Notes under the pieces: generated by a model
Told to the model about the DNA's origin: nothing
Seen by the model: the letters and a program-made list of their open reading frames with translations, nothing else
Databases searched by the model: none
Part shown: positions 7,513 through 16,861 of the stretch, piece by piece
Layout: each line of letters opens with the position of its first letter
How positions within the stretch are numbered: position 1 is the stretch's first letter
NCBI RefSeq assembly: GCF_000332235.1
Contig: NZ_CM001775.1
Coordinates: 1,642,230-1,706,229 of the forward strand
Length of the DNA: 64,000 nucleotides
Reading direction: 5' to 3'
DNA from: Geminocystis herdmanii PCC 6308
Lineage (GTDB): Bacteria; Cyanobacteriota; Cyanobacteriia; Cyanobacteriales; Cyanobacteriaceae
Translations under genes and position numbers: made by a program

Positions 7513-10431
7513 ATGAAACCTTTAACATTAGATTTTAACACCATTTTTCCCTATAAACTAGACGATTTTCAACAAGAAGCCATCAACTACTTAGAAGAAA
7601 ATAAATCCGTAGTCGTCACCGCGCCCACAGGCTCAGGTAAAACTTTAATCGGAGAATATGCTATTTATCGAGCCTTAAATCAAGGAAAAAGAGTCTTTTA
7701 TACAACACCATTAAAAGCCCTTTCTAACCAAAAATTTCGAGATTTTCAAGAAAAATTTGGACAAACATTATTACCAGAAACAGGAACTTATGCTGAAATT
7801 GGTTTAATTACAGGAGATGTCTTAATTAATCCTAATGCACCTATCATTGTCATGACAACGGAAATTTTCCGCAATATGTTATACAGTACCCCCATCGGGG
7901 AAGTTGGTACATCTATTCAAAATGTGCAAACAGTCGTACTAGATGAGTGCCACTATATCAGTGATCCGGGTAGGGGTACAGTGTGGGAAGAATCAATTAT
8001 TTATTGCCCTTCTAATATTCAATTAGTAGCATTATCAGCTACGATCGGCAACCCAGAAGATTTGTGTCGTTGGATTAATAACGTCAGAGATGCCCACTTT
8101 CAACAAGGAGTTAAGAGTGAATGCCAGTTGGTTAACTCCGATTTTCGTCCTGTACCATTAAAGTTTTATTTTAGTCATGCTAAAGGTTTATATGGATTAT
8201 TTAATGAGAAAACTAATAAGTTAAATCCGCAATTAAAACCCTTTTTAGGTACGAATAGAAGGGGTAAATTTCATCATAAAGATTGCCCTAATATCAAGAC
8301 GATCGTGCAACAATTAAGTAATAATGATATGCTCCCTGCTATCTATATTATCTTTAGTAGAAAAGGATGTGATCAAGCAGTAGAATCTTTAAGTTATTTT
8401 AACCTTGTCACTTTAGAAGAAAGTCGCAAAATATTGCTTTATTTGCTTCATTTTTTGATCATTGAAAATATAGAATTGCAAGTAAAAATAGTTGAATTTG
8501 CCAAAAAAGAGCATGAATTTGCCTATGATAAGATTATGGCTTTTATTGCTAATAATGATCAAGCGGGAGAAGAATTAGTAGATTATCTCATCGATAAACC
8601 CTTAGTAAAAGAACGTTTATTAAGATTTTTAGCCGAACATAGTGAGTTAGTTAGAAGTAGTCAAATTGAGCCATTAACTAGAGGAATTGCCGCCCATCAC
8701 GCTGGAATTTTACCCGCTTGGAAAGAGTTAGTAGAGCGATTATTTGAGTTAGGTTTAGTTAAAATTGTTTTTGCCACTGCTACCTTATCGGCAGGAATTA
8801 ATATGCCTGCGCGTACCACTGTAATTTCTGCGTTGAAAAAAAGAGGCGATGATGGACATCGTTTTTTAACTCCTTCGGAATTTATGCAAATTGCGGGGAG
8901 AGCAGGGCGTAGGGGCATGGACAAGGTGGGCTACGTTGTCACCGTTCAAACCCTATTTGAAGGGGCTTTAGTTGGGTCTAAACTAGCAAAGTCTTCTCCT
9001 GAACCTCTACGGAGTCAGTTCGCTCCTAGTTATGGCATGGTATTAAATTTATTACAAAAACATTCGATCGAGGAAGCTAAAGAATTATTAGAGTTGAGCT
9101 TTGCTGAGTATTTAGCACAGTTACAACTTGCTCCCCAAGAACACGCTATCACAGAATACACTACAGAGTTAACCAAGCTAGATATTATGTTAGCGGAATA
9201 TAATAGTCGAGACTTGGCTAATTACGAGAAATTAAAAGAAAGAAAGAAACAAGAAAAGAAAGTCCTCAAATTATTTCAAAGAAACTGGATTCAAGCTCGA
9301 CAAAGGGTAATTATGCCCTATTTAGAGACATTATCTATGGGTGCTATAGTCGATTTAAGTAGAGAACATAAAAAAAATGCTTACAGTATTCAAGGGGTTT
9401 TCATGGCACACATCCCCAACGGTAATCAAAAATTTTTGCTCTGTCTCGGCAAGGATAATAATTGGTACATTGCCTCTTTTGCCGATGTCATCGACATTAA
9501 CGGCGGTAGGATGCCTAGCAGTTTACTGGAAAATATCGACATTCCCGACATTAAACAAGTCATCATCGGATTATTAGAGCATGGTAATGAGCATACCCTC
9601 TCGATTAGTCAATTAATCACGGAATATGAACAAGAATATGCTCAACCCAGTGAAGATATTATTGTACAACAACAAACGATCGCAGACATAGAACGATCGA
9701 TCGTCACCAATCCCCTTGATAAAGTCGAAAAAATAGCCCAAATACTCAAAAATAATCGTAAACGCCAACTATTAAAACAAGAATTAACCCGTATTCAAAC
9801 CCAATACCAGAGAGGAAAATCGAATAGTTCATATTATTGGCAAGAATTTCTCGCCTTAATCGAGATTTTGCGAGAATTTGAAGCCCTAGACGGATATAAT
9901 CCCACCCCCTTAGGAGAAGCCGCCGCCGTCATTCGAGGCGAAAATGAACTATGGTTAGCCTTAGCTCTAACTTCAAAAAGATTAGATTATCTTGAACCCC
10001 ATCACCTTGCAGGAGTGATTACAGCCTTAATTACCGAATCAGCAAGATTTGATACATGGGTAGGTTATCAACCCTCTCCCGAAGTATTAGAAGCGCTAGG
10101 AATACTAAAATATGATGATGTTAACTATAATCCACAAGAGGAATTAGGGGAAATTCGTCGTCGCCTTTACCAAGCGCAAAAACATCATGACATCACCATC
10201 CCCGTATGGTTAGAAAGAGATATGATCGGTTTATCTGAAGCGTGGTGTTTAGGGGAAACATGGGAGGAAATCTCGAAAAATACCACCATGGATGAAGGGG
10301 ATATAGTTCGGGTTTTAAGACGCACTGTCGATGTTTTAGTACAAATACCCCAAATTCCCAGAATTGATAACAACTTAATTAAAACCGCAAAAGAAGCAGT
10401 GTTAAGAATGAGACGTTTCCCCGTAGTGTAA
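7513..10431 (+). CDS. Ski2/Mtr4-like DExH-box RNA helicase
   Basis: A 972-residue superfamily 2 helicase. Walker A is APTGSGKT at 37-44; the DExH box is VVLDECHY, followed by SDPGRGTVWEE, and motif III is ALSATIGNPED. Motifs V-VI are visible in the second RecA domain (FATATLSAGINMPART, and QIAGRAGRRGMD). The C-terminal third resembles the DSHCT domain of Ski2/Mtr4 helicases, here with a charged coiled region (KLKERKKQEKKVLK). Such proteins unwind structured RNA in RNA decay or maturation; cyanobacterial and chloroplast (ISE2-like) relatives exist. No partner gene is adjacent, so the exact substrate is open. Confidence 0.9.
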   Translation: MKPLTLDFNTIFPYKLDDFQQEAINYLEENKSVVVTAPTGSGKTLIGEYAIYRALNQGKRVFYTTPLKALSNQKFRDFQEKFGQTLLPETGTYAEIGLITGDVLINPNAPIIVMTTEIFRNMLYSTPIGEVGTSIQNVQTVVLDECHYISDPGRGTVWEESIIYCPSNIQLVALSATIGNPEDLCRWINNVRDAHFQQGVKSECQLVNSDFRPVPLKFYFSHAKGLYGLFNEKTNKLNPQLKPFLGTNRRGKFHHKDCPNIKTIVQQLSNNDMLPAIYIIFSRKGCDQAVESLSYFNLVTLEESRKILLYLLHFLIIENIELQVKIVEFAKKEHEFAYDKIMAFIANNDQAGEELVDYLIDKPLVKERLLRFLAEHSELVRSSQIEPLTRGIAAHHAGILPAWKELVERLFELGLVKIVFATATLSAGINMPARTTVISALKKRGDDGHRFLTPSEFMQIAGRAGRRGMDKVGYVVTVQTLFEGALVGSKLAKSSPEPLRSQFAPSYGMVLNLLQKHSIEEAKELLELSFAEYLAQLQLAPQEHAITEYTTELTKLDIMLAEYNSRDLANYEKLKERKKQEKKVLKLFQRNWIQARQRVIMPYLETLSMGAIVDLSREHKKNAYSIQGVFMAHIPNGNQKFLLCLGKDNNWYIASFADVIDINGGRMPSSLLENIDIPDIKQVIIGLLEHGNEHTLSISQLITEYEQEYAQPSEDIIVQQQTIADIERSIVTNPLDKVEKIAQILKNNRKRQLLKQELTRIQTQYQRGKSNSSYYWQEFLALIEILREFEALDGYNPTPLGEAAAVIRGENELWLALALTSKRLDYLEPHHLAGVITALITESARFDTWVGYQPSPEVLEALGILKYDDVNYNPQEELGEIRRRLYQAQKHHDITIPVWLERDMIGLSEAWCLGETWEEISKNTTMDEGDIVRVLRRTVDVLVQIPQIPRIDNNLIKTAKEAVLRMRRFPVV

Positions 10432-10472
10432 TACGAAATTGACAGGCAATACTGCTCGGTTAAGCCCCCCAG

Positions 10473-10487
10473 CCCCAAACTTTGGGG
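10473..10487. terminator. CCCCAAA/TTTGGGG hairpin after the helicase
   Basis: CCCCAAA (10473-10479) and TTTGGGG (10481-10487) form an inverted repeat 42 bp after the helicase stop. There is no clear T-run, so factor-independent termination is uncertain. The 419 bp gap to the K+ channel gene also holds a duplicated GTGTCCG (about 10544), heptamer repeats and MITE-like ends. Confidence 0.4.
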
Positions 10488-10655
10488 GAGTCAGACTTGG
10501 TGAAACCTACCTGAGTGAACCATAAAATTTTTGGTGCTGTAAAGGTGTCCGGTGTCCGGTATCGGAAAGGGTTAAAGAATTGACAAAAAATATATCCTAA
10601 TTGATTTTTTTATCTTCAATTCTTTGATCGAATTATATAATTTTCTGAAAATTAC

Positions 10656-10689
10656 ACCTGAAACCTGCAACCTGCAACCTGCAACCTGC
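10656..10689. repeat. Heptamer tandem repeat (STRR), AACCTGC type
   Basis: About five copies of a 7-bp unit (AACCTGC). The first copy has one mismatch (AAACCTG). It lies in the gap between the convergent helicase and K+ channel genes. Confidence 0.85.
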
Positions 10690-10709
10690 CCTTATCAAAC
10701 ATTCTTACA

Positions 10710-10737
10710 TCGAACTGAGGTTATATCGAACTGAGGT
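10710..10737. repeat. Two direct copies of a MITE-like end (TCGAACTGAGGT)
   Basis: TCGAACTGAGGT occurs at 10710-10721 and again at 10726-10737. The identical 12-mer is the right end of the element at 16333-16536, and TCGAACTCAGGT is the right end of the one at 14722-14917. No element body lies between them, so these look like leftover or abortive ends. Confidence 0.6.
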
Positions 10738-10850
10738 AATTTTATGCCTCTACAAATCTGAATGAACTGTAAAAACTTTGATGCTTCAGTATTTTTCCTG
10801 TCTCTTCCCTCTTAACTCCTCCCCCCATCAAAAAACTTTTTCACCCTTCC

Positions 10851-11891
10851 CTACTTACTATTACTGCGATTTAGTTGATAAAAACGGGCAAATTGTGGTA
10901 AATCTTCTTGGTGTCCTAATACAATCAAAACATCCCCAGAGTTAAGCAATAAAGAGGGATTAGGATGGGTAATTAAAGGCTCGTCACCTCTCCTTAAGGC
11001 AACCACGATAAAGCCTCCTTTTCCCCTAATTTCTAACTCTCTAACAGTCCTTCCCACTAAGCGAGAAGTGTTACCTACGACTAATTCTTCAATTTGAACA
11101 TTAATCTGCATTAAGAGATCATTTAAGTAACTTTGTTCTTCTTTTTGAGCTAAAAAATCCACCATGCTAGGGGAAGTGATTAAATTTGCCATGCGTAAAC
11201 CACTTACACTAGCAGGTAAAACCACATGATTTGCTCCTGCTAAACGTAATTTTTTCTCGGTGCTAGGAAGTTCACCTCTGGCTAAAATGATTAAGTCTGT
11301 GTTTAATTCTCTGGCTGTCAGGGTGATAAAAACGTTAGTGGCATCATTAGGTAATACTGTTGCTAAAACTTTGGCTTTTTGAATGCCAACGGTGATAAGC
11401 ACATTTTCGTCAGTTGCATCTCCTTCTTGTACTAAGTACGATCGATTTTTTGCCGTAGTCAGATTTTCGGGATCATTATCAATGACGACAAAGGTTTCTT
11501 TTGTTTCGTCTAATTGTTTCGCTAAAACTTGTCCTATATGCCCAAAACCGCAGATAATAACGTGATTTTCTAGGTTAGCTAAGGTTTTCCTCTGTCGATC
11601 GGCTTCAAACGCTTTATTTATTTCTCCCTCTGTCACCATTTGAATAAAACCTCCCACTCCATAAACTGCTGAGGATGTCCCAGCGATAATAACGAACATG
11701 GTAAAAATTTTTTGAAAGGGAGTATTTAATGGTTGTACTTCCCCGTAACCCACCCCAAAAATTGTAATCACTACCATATAAACCGATTCAAGTAATGACC
11801 AACCAAAGGAAATATAGCCAAAAATAGCAACAATGATGGTTATAGCAAAAAAAATTGCTCCCACCATAACTTTTTTGAAAGAATCTTGCAT
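10851..11891 (-). CDS. Two-helix potassium channel with RCK (TrkA-N/TrkA-C) domains
   Basis: A 346-residue membrane protein. Helix 1 is at about 8-28, the pore loop at about 33-52, helix 2 at about 62-86. The selectivity filter reads TIFGVGYGE (43-51), so the usual Asp after GYG is Glu. From 107 on comes a Rossmann-type RCK domain (VIICGFGHIGQVLAKQL, with the acidic strand end TFVVIDNDPENL) and a TrkA-C domain at about 260-340. This is the MthK-like layout: a K+ channel gated by a cytosolic ligand. It is downstream of a small unnamed gene on the same strand, 64 bp away. Confidence 0.88.
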   Translation of the reverse strand: MQDSFKKVMVGAIFFAITIIVAIFGYISFGWSLLESVYMVVITIFGVGYGEVQPLNTPFQKIFTMFVIIAGTSSAVYGVGGFIQMVTEGEINKAFEADRQRKTLANLENHVIICGFGHIGQVLAKQLDETKETFVVIDNDPENLTTAKNRSYLVQEGDATDENVLITVGIQKAKVLATVLPNDATNVFITLTARELNTDLIILARGELPSTEKKLRLAGANHVVLPASVSGLRMANLITSPSMVDFLAQKEEQSYLNDLLMQINVQIEELVVGNTSRLVGRTVRELEIRGKGGFIVVALRRGDEPLITHPNPSLLLNSGDVLIVLGHQEDLPQFARFYQLNRSNSK

Positions 11892-11955
11892 AAATTTCCC
11901 TTGACAATGGTTACTTGATTGTAGGAGTTAATTAGAGATTCTGCATCTGATTTGA

Positions 11956-12159
11956 CTAATTTTCTGTTTTATACTCATCTTGACTTTCATGGAAAGGGAT
12001 AAAAGATTCTTGTCGCCAACAAGCCTCTAATAATCTAATTTTATAAAGATACCAGAAACGGCTAGGTTTCCACACGGATTCTTGTTCAATATTGGGTGTA
12101 ACTGGTTGATTCAAGTATTGCCACACCGCATGACTAATTTTTTTGGCATTGTACATCAT
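11956..12159 (-). CDS. Small conserved-type protein, 67 residues
   Basis: I do not recognise a named family. The 67-residue product (MMYNAKKISHAVWQYL...) is soluble, rich in aromatic residues (WKPSRFWYLYKIRLLEACW) and ends in a polar, acidic tail. It has a plausible start at a double ATG and ends 64 bp before the K+ channel gene on the same strand, so the two may be co-transcribed. Composition is normal for a real protein and no better ORF competes on the other strand. Function unknown. Confidence 0.6.
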   Translation of the reverse strand: MMYNAKKISHAVWQYLNQPVTPNIEQESVWKPSRFWYLYKIRLLEACWRQESFIPFHESQDEYKTEN

Positions 12160-12387
12160 GGTTTTATTTCCCTAATAAAGTGATTATTTTTGACAAAATA
12201 GATTCACTCCTCACAACTTGGGGTTATATTAATTAATTTGACAAATTTTGGCTCTTTTTATATCACCCAGAAAAACTTCGATCGAGATAGCTTTTAAGAG
12301 AATATAAAAATATATTGCCCAAATCAGCCAAATTTGACACATCAAAAAATTAGTAATAATTGACAAATCAGTAAAGTTTTGTAAATT

Positions 12388-12762
12388 TTATTTACTTCTG
12401 GTAATGTCGATCGTAATTCTACCACCAAAATCAGGAATAGGGGGAGAAGGTTTCGACAACTTTACCCTTACCTGAGAGATAGATTCAAATTTTAAAACAT
12501 CCTCAGCAATTACCTCTGCCAATTTTTCGACTAAAGCAAATTTAGCAGTTTGAATAATATGTTTTACCATGTCAATGGCATGACGATAATCTACAGTATC
12601 GTTAATATCATCACTTTTGCCTGATACCTGTAAATCTAACCATAGAGTTAAATCTACTTCAAACCATTGTCCTAATGTTCTTTCTTCTGGTAATAAACCA
12701 GTATAACCGTAACTACGAATCCCTGTTACCTCGATACAATCCATATTTATCTGACAATTCAA
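12388..12762 (-). CDS. folB: Dihydroneopterin aldolase
   Basis: A 124-residue enzyme of folate synthesis that converts 7,8-dihydroneopterin to 6-hydroxymethyl-7,8-dihydropterin plus glycolaldehyde. Family marks are visible: MDCIEVTGIRSYGYTGLLPEERTLGQWFEVDL at the start (with the GxxPEE segment), DINDTVDYRHAIDMVKH in the middle, and VRVKLSKPSPPIPDFGG near the end. Length is typical. The gene is monocistronic as far as the window shows, with about 230 bp of AT-rich gap on both sides. Confidence 0.95.
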   Translation of the reverse strand: MNCQINMDCIEVTGIRSYGYTGLLPEERTLGQWFEVDLTLWLDLQVSGKSDDINDTVDYRHAIDMVKHIIQTAKFALVEKLAEVIAEDVLKFESISQVRVKLSKPSPPIPDFGGRITIDITRSK

Positions 12763-13000
12763 TTAATCTCAATGTTTTCTATGATAAGCGAGGACGCATC
12801 TAAATTGGTTGGTAAAGAAAGAAAGATTAGATCGAATTTCCGAGAAAAAATAACATTAGATAGTAAAAGCGATAATTTCTCCTAAAGGCAAAAAAACAAT
12901 AGCAGAATAGACAATAATAGGTTATGGGTTAAAATAAAACGAAAAAGAGTAGCGGTAAACTACTCCTTATCATTCATATAAAGCTAGAGAACATTTTAAC

Positions 13001-13276
13001 ATGGCACAAACAATCGAAGTTAGTTTAATTGACATACTCAATAAGATTGAGGCAAGAATCGAGCATTTGGATAAAAGTATCGATGCTAAAATCGAAAAGT
13101 TAGACGTAAAAATAGACGCATTAGAGGATAAATTCGATACCAGAATTGACAAGCTAGAAACTTCTATGAATAACCGTTTTAATACCTTAACGTTAGGGTT
13201 TTTAGGTATTTTTGGAGTTTTAACAGGAGGTATTTTGGCTATCTTCAGCAAGGTTGTCTTTTTTCCTAATCTCTAA
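13001..13276 (+). CDS. Small coiled-coil protein with C-terminal membrane helix
   Basis: A 91-residue protein of unknown function. Residues 8-60 are heptad-like and heavily charged (IEARIEHLDKSIDAKIEKLDVKIDA... split in repeats of about 7 and 11 residues around KIDxLExKxDxRIDKLE), so a coiled coil is very likely. Residues 64-86 (LTLGFLGIFGVLTGGILAIF) form one hydrophobic helix, leaving a short C terminus. This layout suits a tail-anchored oligomer. An antisense ORF covers the same bases but shows only the mirrored low-complexity pattern. Cyanobacterial genomes often carry such genes, but I cannot name a role. Confidence 0.7.
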   Translation: MAQTIEVSLIDILNKIEARIEHLDKSIDAKIEKLDVKIDALEDKFDTRIDKLETSMNNRFNTLTLGFLGIFGVLTGGILAIFSKVVFFPNL

Positions 13277-13332
13277 ATAATTCAAAGTAGCTTGAAATAT
13301 AGCTACTTTTAAAAAGACTAAGATGTGAAGTA

Positions 13333-13415
13333 CCTTACACTGCTCTATGGGTGTAAACCTTACACTGCTCTATGGGTGTAAACCTTACACTGCTCTATGG
13401 GTGTAAACCTTACAC
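13333..13415. repeat. Three tandem copies of a 25-bp unit
   Basis: CCTTACACTGCTCTATGGG plus TGTAAA repeats with period 25 at 13333, 13358 and 13383, identical each time, and 8 bp of a fourth copy at 13408. Each unit begins and ends with the inverted pair TTACAC/GTGTAA. There are no spacers, so it is not a CRISPR array. It lies between two convergent genes. Confidence 0.9.
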
Positions 13416-13455
13416 CCCTACTCCGAACTCAATCTAAGCTGTATTGTCTATTTCT

Positions 13456-13953
13456 TTAAATTCCAATGACATATTTTCGCCATTCATGATCAACATTATC
13501 TTTGATAGATTTAGCAATCTCGAAATGAAGACTACTATAGGGTTTTCTTGGTTGCTGATGCAGAGGCATTTGTGCTTCTTTGGGGGTGCGATTTCCTTTT
13601 TTAATGTTGCATCTCACACAGGCGGCAACTAAATTTTCCCAAGAGTCACCTCCACCCCTCGATCGAGGTATAATATGATCTAAAGTTAGTTGATCTCCTC
13701 GATAACTACAATATTGACAAGTATTTTTGTCTCTTTCAAAAACATTTCTTCTAGTTAAGGGAATATCTTTATAGGGTACTTTCACATAATGACGTAACCT
13801 AATGACAGAAGGGAAAGGAAAAGTTTGACAAATGAAGTTGTTGTGATGTTCTAATTGTTCGGCTTTGCCTTTAATTAACAGGATAACCGCCCGTTTCCAG
13901 CTTGTAATATTGAGCGGTTCGTAGGAAGCATTTAAGACTAAAACTTTACCCAT
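13456..13953 (-). CDS. HNH endonuclease domain protein
   Basis: A 165-residue protein with a central HNH nuclease fold. Zinc ligands CQYC (C79, C82) and CVRC (C112, C115) flank the catalytic part LTLDHIIPRSRGG (D92, H93) and SWENLVAAC. The N terminus (VLVLNASYEPLNITSWKRAV) is characteristic of a widespread bacterial HNH family that is generally chromosomal and not linked to a restriction system. DNA cleavage is the family activity; the physiological role is not established. It stands alone, convergent with the coiled-coil gene. Confidence 0.9.
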   Translation of the reverse strand: MGKVLVLNASYEPLNITSWKRAVILLIKGKAEQLEHHNNFICQTFPFPSVIRLRHYVKVPYKDIPLTRRNVFERDKNTCQYCSYRGDQLTLDHIIPRSRGGGDSWENLVAACVRCNIKKGNRTPKEAQMPLHQQPRKPYSSLHFEIAKSIKDNVDHEWRKYVIGI

Positions 13954-14089
13954 AAAAGCATTACTGTCAATAATTTATTGCTGATGCTAACACAAATTAT
14001 GGGAAGTTGGAGTTAGGAGTGAGGAATTAGGGAAATAGAAATTAACTATAACCCCAGCCCTTTCTCCTAACAGCAAAGAGAAAGATTAA

Positions 14090-14407
<318 letters not shown>

Positions 14408-14721
14408 TTACAAAAAACTAACTGTTACTTACTATTTAAGCAAGTCTAATATGAATAGTAAAGTATAAGTGCCAATAATTATTTACACATTAGAAATGAA
14501 ATTCTATCTCTTTTTTCTTATAGTTTTTTCTTATAATATAAGTTCAACCTAAATCACTGGTTAAAAAGATTTATATTTTTTATAATTGACTCAAATTAAG
14601 GTTTTCTGAGTTTTGAATTCTTTAAGTTAAAATCAAAATAATCAATTGTCGATATTATCTTTACTTATAAAGTTACAAAATAGGAAGGTTGAACATATTT
14701 TTCGTAGAGGCGTAAAATTTT

Positions 14722-14917
14722 ACCTCAGTTCGACAGAAGAAAAATGGTGAAGACGAGACAGGTGGACAGGTGGACAAGTGGACAAGTGGACAGGAAGAAA
14801 AATTTTCAATACTTGTACATTTTTGAGAGAATTTTATTGATTCACAAGAAATATAATCCCCCTGTCTGCCTGTCTTCCAAGTCAGTTCTCACCAATAATT
14901 TTATATCGAACTCAGGT
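14722..14917. mobile_element. MITE-like element, copy 1 (196 bp), nested in a palindrome
   Basis: Left end ACCTCAGTTCGAC and right end inverse ATATCGAACTCAGGT are imperfect terminal inverted repeats. The inside is a run of 8-bp units (AGGTGGAC, AAGTGGAC), an AT-rich centre and CTGTCTGC-type units. The same layout is found, in inverse orientation, at 16333-16536. AAAATTTT stands directly outside both ends (14714-14721 and 14918-14925), as a target duplication would. The outer sequences rebuild the palindrome found whole at 7152-7179. No transposase is present, so mobilisation would need one from elsewhere. The remaining gap to chlI is AT-rich. Confidence 0.75.
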
Positions 14918-15023
14918 AAAATTTTACGTCTCTACATAAAATGTGGTCGATGCCCATTAGTAGAAGAAGGGTTAAAACCTACGAACAGATGAAAAATATT
15001 TTCTGGAGAAGTCTCATGAGTAA

Positions 15024-16094
15024 TTAAGCTACATCTAAACCGAAGACACGGTTAATAGATTTTTCTACTTTGTAACCTGAGTCGATCGATTCTAGGGGGT
15101 CTTTTCTGAGACGATGACGCAGACACAAAGGCATTACTCGGCGAATGTCATCTACGGTTACTTCTGTACGCAATTCAAAGGCGGTTAAGGCTTTGGCGGC
15201 ACGATTAGTCACAATATCTCCTCTTAAACCGTCAATGTCTAATTCTGAGCAGATTTCTGATACTTTTACTCGAATATCATAGTCGATGGAAACTTGAGGT
15301 AATAATTCTTGGGCTTGGACTAATTTTCTTTGTAGTTCTTCCTGTTGTTCTTGATATTTAGCTAAAAATTCTTGAGGATTTCGATCGAACTCTCCCCGTT
15401 GTTCTACAATTTGCACACGCAAATCTGGCTCTTTCACCGTACGGATTTCGGCGTGCATCCCAAATCGATCGAGCAGTTGAGGGCGCAATTCTCCTTCTTC
15501 GGGATTACCTGAACCTACCAACACAAAACGGGCAGGGTGACGAATAGAAATCCCCTCTCTTTCTACGGTATTCCAACCACTAGCGGCGGAGTCTAACAAT
15601 ACATCCACGAGGTGATCATCTAATAAGTTGACTTCGTCCACATAGAGGATACCACGATTTGCTTTAGCTAATAACCCCGGTTCAAAGGCTTTCACCCCTT
15701 CCGATAAGGCTTTTTCAATATCGATCGTACCACAAACTCGATCCTCTGTTGCCCCTAAAGGTAAATCGATCATGGGGACTTTTTTTTGAGTTACTTCAAA
15801 CTGTTGTTGATTCTCGAATTTTTCTCTCACGTCATCTCCCATCATTTCCACATCCGTAGGAGAGGAGTTAAAAGGATCACCTGCAATCACATCAATTTCA
15901 GGCAATAAATCCGCTAATGCCCTAATAGTGGTGGATTTGCCCGTACCTCGATCGCCCATAATCATCACTCCCCCGATTTTCGGATCAATGACATTTAGTA
16001 ATAAAGCAAGTTTCATTTGTTCCTGTCCCACAATAGCGGTAAAAGGAAACACAAGACGACGATTTTTAGGAGGAGCTTGTAAAGTTGCGGTCAT
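15024..16094 (-). CDS. chlI: Magnesium chelatase ATPase subunit I
   Basis: A 356-residue AAA+ ATPase that, with ChlD and ChlH, inserts Mg2+ into protoporphyrin IX, the first step committed to chlorophyll. Walker A is GDRGTGKST at 48-56, Walker B lies in [11 protein letters not shown], and the sensor region is in [24 protein letters not shown]. The C-terminal helical domain contains [20 protein letters not shown]. Length matches cyanobacterial ChlI. It is transcribed alone and is bracketed by two inverted MITE-like copies, so an inversion of the chlI segment between them is possible in principle. Confidence 0.97.
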   Translation of the reverse strand: MTATLQAPPKNRRLVFPFTAIVGQEQMKLALLLNVIDPKIGGVMIMGDRGTGKSTTIRALADLLPEIDVIAGDPFNSSPTDVEMMGDDVREKFENQQQFEVTQKKVPMIDLPLGATEDRVCGTIDIEKALSEGVKAFEPGLLAKANRGILYVDEVNLLDDHLVDVLLDSAASGWNTVEREGISIRHPARFVLVGSGNPEEGELRPQLLDRFGMHAEIRTVKEPDLRVQIVEQRGEFDRNPQEFLAKYQEQQEELQRKLVQAQELLPQVSIDYDIRVKVSEICSELDIDGLRGDIVTNRAAKALTAFELRTEVTVDDIRRVMPLCLRHRLRKDPLESIDSGYKVEKSINRVFGLDVA

Positions 16095-16332
16095 AGTTTT
16101 ATATAAAAAGATTACTGATACTTTTATTTAATAGTGCAATATAAATAAGCATAACTTTTCTATCATATTGTTTTGTTCGATCGCAGTCAATTAAGAATTT
16201 AAAAGTAACAAGTAACAAAACAGATTGTTGTGTATTTCACTATAGCATATTTTGTAATGACTGAGGGTTGTTTATCTAAAAATTCCATTGAGTTTTTTAT
16301 TTTTTCTGAAGTCATCTCATTACTTGATGTCT

Positions 16333-16536
16333 ACCTGAGTTCGATATAAAAATAGGTGAGGGCTGACTCTCGTTGACAGGAAGACAGGCAGACAGGCAGA
16401 CAGGAAGATTGTATTTCTGGTGAATGAATAAAATTCTCTCAAAAGTACATCAAATATTGAGAATTTTTCTCCCTGTCCACTTGTCCACTTGTCCACCTGT
16501 CTAGTTTTCATCATTTTCTTTATGTCGAACTGAGGT
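16333..16536. mobile_element. MITE-like element, copy 2 (204 bp), with target duplication
   Basis: Inverse copy of the element at 14722-14917. Ends are ACCTGAGTTCGATAT on the left and TCGAACTGAGGT on the right. GATGTCT is found directly outside both ends (16326-16332 and 16537-16543), a 7-bp target-site duplication. The inside again has octamer blocks (GACAGGCA, and TTGTCCAC), with an AT-rich middle that aligns with copy 1. A short ORF inside is repeat-derived. The rest of the 767 bp gap between chlI and the CsbD gene is AT-rich and probably carries both promoters. Confidence 0.8.
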
Positions 16537-16861
16537 GATGTCTGGGAATAATAATTAATTCTATTAAAAATTATCTACATATTTTCTTAACAATCTCTAC
16601 AGTGTATATAGAGAATAGCTCTTAATATTTTTATTTTTTGCTATGTACAATATCGTACATAAATTAACAAAAATAATAATTAGTATGGAACTTGAATAAG
16701 TGAATTTTTCTCATACACTTTGGACGTTAAACATTTTTAATTATTTGGTTAAGAGTTAACTATAACTTTTAACTAAATATTCAAAAAAAGTACTTTAATG
16801 TTGAAACAAAAAGCGAAAATTATTTATTTAATAAACTTTCAAAAATAAAAAAAATAAAAAA

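Noticed and set aside
12970..13251. 93-codon antisense ORF with repeated ILVSNLSS/ILASILLS
   Set aside because: Mirror image of the heptad pattern of the plus-strand coiled-coil gene; an artefact of its repeats.
13333..13415. CRISPR-like array
   Set aside because: The 25-bp units are contiguous, with no spacers.
14744..14992. 82-codon ORF with KTRQVDRWTSGQVD
   Set aside because: It lies within MITE copy 1 and consists of translated octamer repeats; the same frame in copy 2 (16320-16514) diverges completely after the repeats.
16320..16514. 64-codon minus-strand ORF
   Set aside because: Repeat-derived reading frame inside MITE copy 2, with its stop codon contributed by flanking DNA.
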